This document shows, in pieces, positions 34,401 to 44,699 of a stretch of 64,000 nt of DNA (its first letter is position 1; each line of letters opens with the position of its first letter). The position numbers and the translations under genes were made by a program. The notes below the pieces were generated by a model. That model ran no database searches. It saw only the letters and a list, made by a program, of their open reading frames with translations, and was not told where the DNA came from. This stretch comes from Anaeramoeba flamelloides (Eukaryota > Metamonada > Anaeramoebidae). Location: the NCBI GenBank assembly GCA_027625915.1, contig JANTQA010000032.1, forward strand, positions 372,001-436,000. Direction: 5' to 3'.

Positions 34401-35780
34401 CTTTTTAAAACTTTGATTATCCACTTTTATAAAATATCTTAACTGCTTCATAGGATGGGATACAAGAATCCCGAAAAAATTAAGTTTTGATCATAAAAAT
34501 TTTTTTTCGAGATAGTTCTATTCCATATTGTGTTTATAAAAATATATTTTGCACTTTTTTTACACTTATCCGGCCAATTATTCTACTGTAAATTCAAATA
34601 ATAAAAATTGGAGTATTAACTCAATAGTCCCATAAAGAGCAGCTTCATTCTATTTCAAATACCAGTATATTAGATTTTTAAAAAGATCTTGCATTTTTCG
34701 AGCTGATAATTAGTAAAATATTTGCGATACTGGAATAATGCGATTTTTAAAAAAGTGAGGAATTTTTTTTATATAGGAGATCTAATGAATTAAAACTAAT
34801 CCAGTAAAAAAAAATTCCTCACTTTTTTAAAAATAACTCGATAAACTTATTTTGATTTTATCATAACAAATGAATATCAAATAACTTTTTTTAACGAAAG
34901 TCGGTCTTTTTGAAACCTTGTTTTCATCTTCAATTCAAGGGGTTGTTCTTTGAGAAAAAAAAAAAAAAAAGAAAGTTTACAAAATATTTAGAAAGGTGGA
35001 AAATGCAATTCTGAATTGTAATTGCTTATTTGACATCTTTTAAAGTTTTTGTCGAAACTTTTTTGTGTTGTCCCTGATTTTCAAATAAAAAAATAAAAAA
35101 ACAAAAAAACAAATGAATGGAAATCTTTACCAAGAAGACAAAAACCAGCTTAAGAGCATCACATAGGCCAAAATTCTTTTGGGGTTAGTTCCAGCTTTTT
35201 TCAAAATAAAATTAGCTAAGCGTTGCGAAAGGTTATATTTTTGTAAAGCATGAGCCATTGTGAAACCGCCCAGAAAAAGGAGTATCACAGGGTCGAAAAA
35301 ACTATTTGAAACGATCTTCGAAGCCTTGATAAGGTTCATTGGCTTACCTGTGTCATCCAATATAACGGAAAAAACAATAATCGGGATTGGTACGAATAAG
35401 GAAGTTACAAACAAAGGAACAGCTTCACTTGACCACATCACAACTACAAAAATCAAAATTGCTAGGCATTTATGTGCAGCAGCGTCATATTTTAAGATCG
35501 GTATAAAATAGGTTATTAAAAAAAGAACTAATGAAACACAGACCCAAAAAGGTTTGATCTTGTATTTTTTTTTCTTTGCGTCAGCACCTGGTTTTTCTTG
35601 TTTTGTGTTGTTATTGTCCACTTGGTTCGGGCCATTAATTTCCAAATCAGATCCATTGCTGTTCAATAGCATCTCTTCTTCTTCATTAGAATTTTCAGTT
35701 AAACTTATGTTTGTTGAATTTTCATTCTGAGAATCAGTTTTTTCTTTAATTAGACGGTCAAGTTCGATCGATGAGCTCAT
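28403..35780 (-). CDS. SLC13/DASS-family phosphate-type transporter (Pho91-like), three exons
   Basis: Minus strand, exons 35780-35131, 30707-30563 and 29236-28403: 542 residues, phases 2 then 0. A soluble acidic N-tail (~1-80) is followed by about 11-12 membrane helices. DASS marks are SSEAVPLFVTS (~115), LFLGGFTMAHALQKY (~168-182), WISN (217-220, rebuilt across junction 1) and NTLIASPQNAIA (263-274, rebuilt across junction 2). The second half has GGGLVLGDG (~398) and TLPISSFPNS (~484). SPQN and PIS.FPN are typical of the fungal Pho87/90/91 phosphate carriers within DASS, so phosphate is the likely substrate and Na+ or H+ the likely driver. No SPX domain is present. Intron 1 (4,423 bp) and intron 2 (1,326 bp) contain several MITEs. 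Convergent with the ENT gene. Confidence 0.92.
29250..29340. repeat. AATAAA/ATAATA imperfect microsatellite
   Basis: Tandem AATAAAATAATAAA-type units immediately downstream of the intron 2 acceptor on the gene's strand, in intron 2 of the phosphate carrier. Confidence 0.8.
29463..29898. mobile_element. TNA-type TIR element 4, 436 bp
   Basis: Ends CTGTTATGGAAAAAAAGTGA and, reverse-complemented, CCGTTGTGGAAAAAAAGTGA. The inverted repeat extends ~80 bp, including AATTGGGAACATTACTGAAA. TCA flanks at 29460-29462 and 29899-29901. In intron 2 of the phosphate carrier. Closest to element 2. Confidence 0.85.
30900..31160. repeat. Degenerate GTTATAA-rich tandem array
   Basis: Repeated, drifting words built on ATGTTATAAA / ATGTTGTAAA, with at least seven recognisable occurrences (for example near 30938, 30980, 31022, 31053, 31120, 31133, 31145). 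In intron 1 of the phosphate carrier, about 200 bp upstream (on the gene's strand) of the small exon 2. Confidence 0.45.
32380..32904 (-). mobile_element. Tc1/mariner-like MITE, type ATTCCAAAAATTTGG, copy 2
   Basis: 525 bp, opposite orientation to copies 1 and 3. Ends AACTAAATTCCAAAAATTTG and, reverse-complemented, AACACCATTCCAAAAATTTG. TA at 32378-32379 and 32905-32906. In intron 1 of the phosphate carrier. Confidence 0.85.
32965..33950 (+). repeat. Dispersed repeat R8, copy a (split by a MITE)
   Basis: Collinear with 51085-51600 once the 33179-33636 element is skipped. Shared blocks are AAAAGTGTAAAT, TTTACTTAAAT, GAATCATAG.TTCACAATT, CACAACACC and TTTTCAAGTTACTCATA, plus TGTTCCAGTAT. Confidence 0.65.
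33179..33636. mobile_element. TNA-type TIR element 5, 458 bp
   Basis: Ends CTGTTGAGAGAAAAATGTTG, perfect at both sides for ~20 bp and then imperfect through AATTGGGAACATTACTGAAA. TTA flanks at 33176-33178 and 33637-33639. It sits inside repeat R8. The R8 copy at 51.1 kb is uninterrupted there (GTGTTTTTATTTGGAGTAAT), which gives a pre-insertion site. Confidence 0.85.
34735..34845. repeat. Short foldback (AAAAAAGTGAGGAATTTTTT)
   Basis: TTTTTAAAAAAGTGAGGAAT and its inverse occur ~65 bp apart, able to form a hairpin. A related end (CAGCAATTTTAAAAAAGTGG) lies at 34277. In intron 1 of the phosphate carrier. Confidence 0.6.
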
Positions 35781-36094
35781 TATTTTTTTTTTTTTGAATT
35801 TCGATTCAGTTTTTAAATTCCCAGTGTAAAATAATAATTAAAAATAATATAATATTTTTTCGCTTTCACTTTACAAAAAATCTCTTGACTTTAAGAAAAG
35901 CTTTATCACTTTTACAACGTGTCTTCATTTTAAAAATCTATGGAGGGTTTTAGAGGTGTTGAAAATTGTCGAGAATTGTTTGAAAGATTGATAAGGTTGA
36001 AAGATTGATAAAAGTGTTTGCATTTTCTGTAGTGTACTGTTTTGGTGATTATTTCTACAAGAGAAACAAATCTTTCAAATTTTCGGATAAACAC
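35781..36094. promoter_or_regulatory. 5' flank of the phosphate-carrier gene
   Basis: Upstream of the minus-strand ATG at 35780. T/A runs adjoin the start. Presumed promoter; no motif identified. Confidence 0.3.
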
Positions 36095-36395
36095 ATTACT
36101 GATATTTGAAATTCAATTCGGATAAAATTTTCACTTCATTTTCAATTTTCTTTTTCTAAGAGAATAGAGATCGAAATCATTTACTGACATTTGCTTTCTC
36201 AGCTTATTTATTCATTTTCTGAAATTTGAATTTTTTTTGGGATTTGGTTATCAGAATATATAACAATTAAAAAAGTGCCAAACTAACAAAAGAGACCACA
36301 AATAACAACTCTCTCTTTTGGAACTTAATTTAGTAAACTAAAAATATAGAAAAGGAAGTGAAAAGTTTTTCCCATCTAAAATTCAAAATGCAATC
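36095..36395. mobile_element. Foldback-type element R5, copy a
   Basis: Left end GATATTTGAAATTC..AAATTTTCACTTCATTTTC; right end is the inverse with TTTTCACTTCCTTTTC. A second, shorter copy lies at 58712-58885. Isolated right ends of the same sequence occur near 19621 and 19945. Target duplication not resolved. Confidence 0.5.
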
Positions 36396-36638
36396 ATAAG
36401 ATCAAGATTTGTCAGGACTGTTAAGACTAATCGTAATATTGGAAATGGATTGTCGAATGAGAGTAAAGAAGTCCATCTTCAGAATTCTCAATTTTAGTTT
36501 TTGAGAGAGAATCAAAATATTTTTGGTCTATTTTAATTCTCAAGCTGTTACGCACATTCTCAAAAAACAGTTTGGAAAATTTAATAGTTAGGCAATAAAC
36601 ACTTTTTGTGAGAAATTTTGCAAAAATTTATTTTTTTA

Positions 36639-36967
36639 CTGTACATTTGATTAAAAAAATTGATACATTGAAAAAAAGTGAGACACTAATTTTGTAAAAA
36701 ATTAAAAATATAATTAATGACATTAGGAAAACTGATCTAAACCACCATAATTTTTTGAACATAATAAGATCCTTCAAATAGAATGACTTAAAAATAATAA
36801 CGATACTCATAATTCTTAAATGATTTTAATCACCATTTGGGTTCTTATTATGTTCAAAAAATTATGGTGGTTTAGATCAGTTTTCCTAATGTCATTAATT
36901 ATATTTTTAATTTTTTACAAAATTAGTGTCTCACTTTTTTTCTGTGTCTCAATTATTTCCACAACAG
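36639..36967. mobile_element. TNA-type TIR element 6, 329 bp hairpin
   Basis: Ends CTGTACATTTG and, reverse-complemented, CTGTTGTGG, then ~130 bp of near-perfect inverted repeat (AAAAAAAGTGAGACACTAAT, CCACCATAATTTTTTGAACA) around a ~70 bp loop. TTA flanks at 36636-36638 and 36968-36970. Confidence 0.8.
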
Positions 36968-37276
36968 TTATTTTAAATTACAAAATCAAGAGACGATGGA
37001 GAAATTCAACACAAAAAAATCAAAGTGTCACTTTTATTTTTTATTTAAACATAATTTTTTTGGTTTGCTGTTGCCAAAATAATTCATGAAGAAAAGATTA
37101 ATGTGTGTTCCAAAATAAAAAGCGTGTTTTTTTGTTATAGAAGCCCTATACATTAACCGAATCAAAGAAACTGACAATAAATCCTGAGTAAATATGGTAC
37201 TGATTTCAAAAAGTCCTGGTATTTGAAGTCAAATTCTAAAAATGAAGGATCAAATTACAAAATAAATCTCAAAGTA

Positions 37277-37753
37277 CAGTTGTGTAAATAACCCGTGTTG
37301 ACAACCTTTAACCCATTACTAAAATTTAACTCGTGTTTTTTTTCAGACTTGGGTATTAAAAGATAGGAAGACATTTGTATATTCTTGGTTCGGATTTAAA
37401 TTGACTTTAGAGGTTAGATCTTTGATTAATCGAAATGGCACAATAATATTAAAGGCTTTTGTTTCAAAAATTTCATCATATTTAGAAAATTTCTGAGGTT
37501 TAAAATGATTTTTTTTATAAAAATTCAAAAAATGAAATTTTGTTCATTTTTTTGTCAAAAAATTACATTTTAATCTTTCCAGTATCTTCATAATTCTTTT
37601 TTAAAATTTATGTAAAGAACCCTATTTCTTGTTTAGATACTGTTGCCACCCCACTGATTTGTTTCTTTTATTTCTAGAGTAAGCCAATATTTTTTGTATG
37701 GTTAAATTTTAGTAATGGGTTAAAATAAAAAACACTGGTTATTTAGACAACTG
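37277..37753. mobile_element. Tc1/mariner-like MITE, type CAGTTGTSTAAATAACC
   Basis: 477 bp. Ends CAGTTGTGTAAATAACCCGT and, reverse-complemented, CAGTTGTCTAAATAACCAGT, then TTTAACCCATTACTAAAATT on both sides. TA flanks at 37275-37276 and 37754-37755. The interior has a short open stretch but no recognisable transposase motif. Confidence 0.8.
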
Positions 37754-37755
37754 TA

Positions 37756-39982
37756 ATAGCAAATTTTTAATAGAAAATTTATATCATCAAAAAAACAAAA
37801 AATTGAGAAAAATTGAGAAAATTATCAAAAATTTTCAACAAATTACCTTATTAATTTAAAATTGACTTAAAATATCAATGAGTTGACCTTCAAAATTGAT
37901 TTGAACTTAGGTATACTACTGGGTAGTGAATTGGGTTTCTTATTGGAACAAGAAAAAAAAAAAGCAAGTAGTATATTTTGAAACATCGATTATAGCTGGT
38001 GGTAACGTATTATTTTGATCACGGTATTCTTTATTATAATAATAAATCAAAGCTTGATCCTTTTTTTGGATATCTTTTTAGGATTACCAGAAATCCAATA
38101 AAATGAAAATCTTGATAGCTAGAGATCAGGCTGATTGAATTGATTTTATTTTAATTTTTTTTATTGGATATTTTTATTTTTTGCAAACATAAGATCAATT
38201 CTTAAAACACTACTTTCCTCATTTACTTTTTCAAACCCCCAAAAAAAAAAAAATATCTGAATCGTTTGAGATGATATTTAACAAACCATCTGGATACAGA
38301 TAATTATATGGGAACACCGAAAAATAATATGGATATTGTTTTGTATTGAAGGATTAAAAAAGTGTTTGAAATTTTACTTTGCTTTTAATAAAAAAAACTT
38401 CAATTTTTTGGATCAATAAATGAATCCAACATTAAAAATAATTTTTTTTTGTAATTTTTTGTGAGGAAATATTTTCACAAAAATGGAAAAACGGGCTTTT
38501 TTTTTTGCAATTTCTATGTTTAAAAAAGAGTTGAATTCAAAGTTCAAATAACAATTTTCATATCAAGTGTACCCAGTTGCAATAAAAGAATTTTTGGTTT
38601 AAAGTGTTAAAATAGATATTCAAAGAAAAAGATTTATTTTGAAAATTTCTAATTTGAAATCATTTTTTCATATTCTAGCTTTTTTCTTTTTTTCAATTTT
38701 TTTTTTTGATTATATATTTTATCATTTTCCACTAGGATGGGCCAATTCAGCCATATTTTTAAAAAGAATAATTTTGTTTGATCTAAAAAATAGATATTAA
38801 AAAGAAAAAAAAGTTATTCATTGAAAAAACAACAAAAAAGATACTTGATTCAATTAAGGATAAGATCAAAGAGAAGTTAGTTGTATCTTGTTTTAATTTG
38901 GTTGAAAAATAGGCTGTCTTTTAAATCAACAATAGAGTTAACAAATGATTAAAAAAATAATTTCTCAGTTAATTGAGGTGTTGTTAATTACAATGAGTAA
39001 AAATCCTTGAAAACTTATAACATTTTGTGTACTATATAAAGAATATATTCTTGGGTTATAACATTTTTAATAATCTAGGAAAGCCGAAAGGAGTTGTGTA
39101 AATTTCCAATAGCTTTTCCAATACCCCAACCACATTATCACTAACTATAATTATTCTTGGTACATTTATACCCTTCTTATTATTCTTCTCATATCTTTTT
39201 ACTGGAAAAAAAAACCAACTAGATTATTAAAGGTTGTTTTTCATTCGATCATCAATAAGAAGGAGAATTATTCTTCATTCTTTTTGGCTATTTAACGATG
39301 AAGGTATAGAACCGATTTAAAAAAACACACATCTATTTTATATTCAAGTGTATTGCTAAAATGGGTAATTATTAGTTTGATCATAAAACTTGTTTGAGAT
39401 TTTTATATTTTATTAAAAAAAAACAGAAAAAAAAAATATATTTTTTTCACTACAAACAACTCATTCCGTTTATAAAAGTTTTCTGTATTCCAAAACTTTC
39501 AAACACTTGAAGACAATTCACAACACTTGAAAACATTTTCGAACATATTTAAAGGGGGAAAGTGTTGTAAAAGTCTCAAGGTTTTTGTAAAAGTCTTTAG
39601 ATTTTTTTTAAGGTAATTTCAAAAAAAAAAATTTTCATTTTTTCAAGATAATGTGGATTATCACGATTTTTTGATTTTTCATGATAAAGTTGGACTAATC
39701 GCGATTTTACTTCATATCCACGTTTTCGTCAAATACTTTAATATAGAAAAAAGTCGAAATTTTCTTGTCAAAATTGTTAATATATTGAATTTACGGAATT
39801 ACTGCATGGTAAAAAATAGTAAAGAAAAACGAATACAACATAAATTATTAAAGATTGTTTTTTTTATATTAATCTGATAAGATAAATTTAATAAAATTTA
39901 TGTCTAAAAATTCCTTGATTAATATTAAAAAAATATACCTCTTAATATAAACAGATAGATATTCATGCTCACATAAGATATA
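37756..39982. other. Intergenic, no gene recognised
   Basis: About 2.2 kb of AT-rich sequence. A 74-codon frame at 39653-39877 (+) matches nothing I know. No convincing repeat match. Confidence 0.4.
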
Positions 39983-40512
39983 TTCCCCATTCCAAAAATT
40001 TGGATACACCCAAAATCAAAAATTAGCAAAAAAAAAAAACGAATTTATTGTATTTTTCCAAACTTAAATATAAAACAACATTTAAGTAACCCAGTATTAT
40101 TTTTTTTATAAGTAATCGTTTTAATCCAAATAAAAGAAAAAAATATAAAACTCAAAAATTAAAATAAGTGTGTCCAAAATAATGAAACGAGCGGAACAAA
40201 AAATGTATTGGTAAATTCGTTGAAATTTCACCAACAATTGTTGATCGATCAAATGTTAAGATACCATCTATCAATCGTTTGTTATTTTCCAATTTAACAA
40301 ACTCAACACTAGCCTTCTATCAACTATTGATTAAAAATCCCAGATCTAACGAAACAGATTACATAACTACAAAAAAGGAAATGAAAAGAAAACAAACTAG
40401 ACAAAAAATGAAATATTTTGTAAAAAAAAAATTCTTCCCAAATTGAATTTAAAGTGCAGTAATGATGTTATTTCCACTGTTTAAACCGTGTCCAAATTTT
40501 TGGAATCTAGTT
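39983..40512 (+). mobile_element. Tc1/mariner-like MITE, type ATTCCAAAAATTTGG, copy 3
   Basis: 530 bp. Left end TTCCCCATTCCAAAAATTTG; right end (reverse complement) AACTAGATTCCAAAAATTTG. TA at 39981-39982 and 40513-40514. Collinear with copy 1 and inverted relative to copy 2. Confidence 0.85.
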
Positions 40513-40689
40513 TATCTGAAAAAAGTTTTCATTTTATTTTTATTTCATTGAAAATTCTCTTTGTTAGTGATTCTATTCTTAAACATGAAATGTAAAATTA
40601 AATGAAATATTAATGCTCGATTAAATTAAGACCTATTAACTTTATTTCAAAATATATTCACTTAAATACTTTTAAAAAATGAAAAAAAA

Positions 40690-40970
40690 TTAAAAAACAC
40701 TTTTTTTGGAGAAAACGATACAATAGCCAATTTCAATGACAAAACAAAAATATGAGACGAATGCAAACCATTTTCCAAACAATAAAACTCGGTTCTAAGT
40801 TTTTCATACCATTGGAATTTTTTTCAAGATTAAACTTGTTTGGAAAACAATTTTTCGGATCAAAGATAAAAAAAAAAACACTAATTTTCACACCTAAAAA
40901 ATATCATATAAAACCGAGATTAGATAATTATATTCTTTTATTGATGTAAGGCCTTACAAACAAACAAATA
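40690..40970 (+). repeat. Dispersed repeat R12, copy b
   Basis: Collinear with 9690-10000 (GGAGAAAACGATACAATAGC, AAACAATAAAA, TTTTCGGATCAAA). The 65-codon frame over it (40752-40949) is part of the repeat and not a gene. Confidence 0.4.
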
Positions 40971-41131
40971 GGATTATTATGAAGAATCGATAAATGATTT
41001 AAAAACTTTTGGATATTTTAAATTGTTTAATTATTAGAATTAATTTTAATAAAGATATTTTAAAATCAATCCCCCCCTGCTTTTTTGGAAATAGATTATA
41101 CAAAAAACTTATATACTTTTAAGTAAATCTA

Positions 41132-42946
41132 TTATTTTTTACGTTTATTATTACTTGAATTCTTATTAATTAAAACTTGATTTTTTAATTTTTGGTATTT
41201 TTTTTTCAAATTTAAATTGTTTAATTTCATTGCATTTAATTCTTCATTTAAGAATTTCATTTTATTATTATTATCAGTTGAAAATGAATTCATTATTTTT
41301 TGATTTATTTCAATGTTTTGAACGATATGACGAGGATACTGTTTTTGATCTTTCAATAATTGGGTTAATTCCATTTGTTGGGAAGATGTTTCGCCAATTT
41401 CATCTATTTTTTCATAGTTGTTGTTTTCAATTATTTTTTTAAATTTATTATTAATCTCTGAAGATTTCTTTTCCAAATCAGATATTTTGGAATTATTATC
41501 TTGATCATTCAAAATCATTTTAATATATTGAATTGTTAAATCTTTTTCTGATTTTAATTTTTTAATTTGTTTTTTTAATTTTATTATTTCTGGATCATTA
41601 TTTTCATTTTTATTTTTTTTTAAATTATTAATTTCAATTAATAATTCTTCATTAAATTTTTTTATTTGATTATTTTTGAATATTATTTTTTCAATCGATT
41701 CTTGTTTCTCATCCTTCTGCCTTTCCTTTTCTTTTTCCTTTTCCTTTTTCTTTATACTTTTGTTTTCGTTTTCCTTTCCATTTTCCTTTTCCTTTTCCTT
41801 TTCCTTTTCCTTTTCGTTTTCGTTTTCGTTTTCATTTTCGTTTTCATTTTCTTTTACCTTTATACTTTCGTTTTCTTTTTCTTTTCCATTTTCATTTTTC
41901 ATTTTCTTTTCTAATTTTTCCCAATTAACAATAAATTTTTTGAATTTCAATAAAATTTGTAATAAATGCTTGATAAAAATTTTCATTGAATTTATTTCAA
42001 TAACCCAATTTTCTTCATCAGACAAATCATTGTTTTTATTTTGATAAAAGGATAATTTATTTTTAAACCAATCGTCTACTTGAGTTAATTCCTTTAAATT
42101 TAATATTTGAGGTATTTGAATTGTTAACACTTGTAAAATGTTATTAATTTTGTTATTGCTTAATTTCTTTTCTTGTGAAAAAATAGTATAAAAATTATAA
42201 TTACAAGATTTAATATTATTAGATAACAATGAACAGCAATAATAAAAATCTTTATAATTTTTAATTTTGAATTGTGGTGCGAAGTTTTCGAAATACTGTA
42301 CCCAAGATTTTGATTTTTCTATACTGGCTAATCGAAATTCAAATCCTCTAAAATAATTTTCTAAATTTAAAAGAATTAATTTGATGAATTTTAGAGATGG
42401 TTTGGGATAATTATCATTATTCTTCTGACTGCTATTGTTTAAATATTCCTTCAGTTGGTTCTCAATTTCAATAATTGGACTTGACGAGACAATTAAATTT
42501 TGATATTTAGAAAAAGATAATAGAAGCGTCTGTAAATTGTTAACCAATTGTGCTAAGAAAGTAATAACCTCTTGTAGATCTAATTTGTTAATTGAGATCT
42601 TATTTTCTAATTCAGTTTTTGTTTGTTCCTTGGATTCAAATTGCGGTTGTTTGGAATTGCAAATTACCTTTGACTGTTTAATTGATTCCTTTATGTTTTC
42701 AATGTGCTTTGAATAAATCTGTAAACCAGTCAAATCGTCGCATTGTTCGAAAAATTCTTTTATATTTTTCGTTAATTCAACCAAACTAGTTGTATGCTGA
42801 AGAAGATCATGTGAGTACTGTTGGCTAATGGTTATTGGATTTGTTTCTATTTGAAAGAGACAGTTTTCCTCTTCTGGTTCTTGTTTGATTAAAGTTTGGA
42901 GTTCATCAAGAAAATGCTTAATTTTTGGAAAGTGCTCAAACGACAT
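41132..42946 (-). CDS. Coiled-coil protein with (EN/EK) low-complexity linker, function unknown
   Basis: A single 604-residue open frame with an ATG start. Residues ~1-345 are a predominantly helical region rich in Leu/Ile heptads (for example FLDELQTLIKQE, LLQHTTSLVELTKNIKEFFEQ, ITFLAQLVNNLQTLLLSF), with occasional Trp and Cys. Residues ~350-415 are an almost pure E/N/K run coded by GAAAAT/GAAAAG repeats (about 41720-41900). Residues ~415-600 form a long Lys/Glu/Asn coiled coil ending in a basic tail. No signal peptide or membrane helix. I recognise no family. The shape suits a structural, cytoskeleton-linked or tethering protein, but that is not evidence. It stands alone, with no conserved neighbour. 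Confidence 0.75.
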   Translation of the reverse strand: MSFEHFPKIKHFLDELQTLIKQEPEEENCLFQIETNPITISQQYSHDLLQHTTSLVELTKNIKEFFEQCDDLTGLQIYSKHIENIKESIKQSKVICNSKQPQFESKEQTKTELENKISINKLDLQEVITFLAQLVNNLQTLLLSFSKYQNLIVSSSPIIEIENQLKEYLNNSSQKNNDNYPKPSLKFIKLILLNLENYFRGFEFRLASIEKSKSWVQYFENFAPQFKIKNYKDFYYCCSLLSNNIKSCNYNFYTIFSQEKKLSNNKINNILQVLTIQIPQILNLKELTQVDDWFKNKLSFYQNKNNDLSDEENWVIEINSMKIFIKHLLQILLKFKKFIVNWEKLEKKMKNENGKEKENESIKVKENENENENENENEKEKEKEKEKENGKENENKSIKKKEKEKEKERQKDEKQESIEKIIFKNNQIKKFNEELLIEINNLKKNKNENNDPEIIKLKKQIKKLKSEKDLTIQYIKMILNDQDNNSKISDLEKKSSEINNKFKKIIENNNYEKIDEIGETSSQQMELTQLLKDQKQYPRHIVQNIEINQKIMNSFSTDNNNKMKFLNEELNAMKLNNLNLKKKYQKLKNQVLINKNSSNNKRKK

Positions 42947-44149
42947 GTTTTAGAAGTGGTGGGTTGTTTTTAGTGAATTTTTCTCTTTTGACTGAAGGTG
43001 TCTGTTCTAAAAGGAATATTTTTTCTTTTTTTGTAACAAAAAGAAATAGAAAAAAAGAATTTAAAAACACAAAGAAAAAAAATAACAAATAAAAAGTCAA
43101 AAAATGATTTAATTAGATCCAATTTTTGAAATTTTGATGAGTGAATATTCTATTACTGGCTCCCAAAGAAATTAAGAAAGTTAAAAATGGAATTTATACT
43201 CACTGATTATAAAACATTTGAATCTCTAACAAATGGTCAGTCCCTACAGTAAAAAGTTCTAAAATCTTTCTTTAATTGTTTCTTTTAAAAATGTATCTTA
43301 AGGGAGTAAGTACATTTTATAAATTTTGAGTGCCACCATTTATGTGAAACTGAGTCCTTCAAATTATTTCAATAACTAAATAAATTGACAATTTTAATTA
43401 AATATGAGAGTTTCAGATCTCCTAGTATAATATATTTACTTACCAGCTAAAAAATGGAAATCAAAAAAATGAATAGATTGAGCTTGAAAAAAAAACTATT
43501 TATTTATTGCTCTTATCTGTAATATTTGATACAATTACTTATTCTTTATTTGGTTTTTATTTTTAATTCTGAATGGAAATATATTTGTTGGGAAAATTTT
43601 TGATAAACAAATTTAAGTTGTATTTCTGGAGAATTTTTCTAAAATGAATTTAAAAATCCTATTGTCATTTAAGTTATTTAATTCTAGTTTGAGCATACGA
43701 AATATTTTATTTATTGAATTATTTCTCAGAAATAAAGATTTATTGGATGTATTAGTTTGATAATTATTTATTTTCGATTAAATTGAGAACTAAATATATT
43801 TCTGAATTCTGGTTACAATATTTTCTCAGTTTTTCTTTTTCTTTCAGTTGAATCTTTTGTAACTGTTTTTTTTTTTAGAGAATTTAATTCTTTGTCTTTA
43901 TTCTTTGAAACAGTATTATTATTTTTGGCTTAGTTTGATAAAAATATTTGAAAAAAGAATTTTGATAACAAATTGTAAATAAATGTTTTCTAAAATAATA
44001 ATAATAAGTAATGGAGAGACAAATTCAATGTTATAAATTGTTTAGATTCATCAAAATTAAGAAGAGAAAGAAAAAAAAACTTTGTAAATAATCTTATTTT
44101 GGAATTTATTTTTTCTTTCTTAATATAGATAAAATTATCTGGAAAGGTA
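42947..44149. other. Intergenic, 5' of the coiled-coil gene
   Basis: A lone CTTAAGGGAGTA-type end occurs at about 43299. Otherwise AT-rich with no gene. Confidence 0.35.
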
Positions 44150-44480
44150 GTCTTTCTTATCCAGTCATCAAAAAGAATAGATTTTTATTCAAATACACAT
44201 CTATATGGTCCTCTTTTTCTGTTTATTCTATCATCAATTTTAAACATTTGTATAAAAACATTTCTAGATCCAAAACCAAATTAAATAAAACCCAAAAATT
44301 TAATCAAAAAAAATGTTCAAAAATGGAAAAATTAAAAATTCAACTCTGATTTAATTTGGTTTGTTTTCTTTTCACAAATAGATCAGTGAACAATATTTTG
44401 GTTTCAAAGTTTCAATATCTTGAGACACTCAAAAGATCATTTTTTAGTATGGTTGATTCTATTAAAATTTTTGAAAATTG
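44150..44480 (-). repeat. Dispersed repeat R4, copy c (inverted)
   Basis: The reverse complement carries AGAGTTGAATTTTTAATTTT, AACATTTTTTTTGATTAAAT and GATCTAGAAATGT, in the same order as 12118-12500 and 63600-64000. Confidence 0.5.
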
Positions 44481-44699
44481 TAAATATATACTTAATTCCT
44501 TTAGAACTTGGAAATTCACTTTCTTTGAGACAATAAATTTAAAAATTGAATTTCCATTGTATCATTTAAGATTTACAATCCTTGAAACTGGAAAAAAATT
44601 CTTGTATTAGGAGTGGGGTCATGATATTTTTGTACTTAGATGATTGATCTTCAAATTTGTATTCATTTCAATTGTAGTTATTAAATTCAGATAAATAAA

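Noticed and set aside
37343-37528. Tc1 transposase remnant in the 37277 MITE
   Set aside because: A short open stretch exists on both strands, but neither shows a DDE or helix-turn-helix motif that I can defend.
41666-42044. Plus-strand Phe/Ser-rich frames
   Set aside because: Antisense of the GAAAAT/GAAAAG repeats in the coiled-coil gene.
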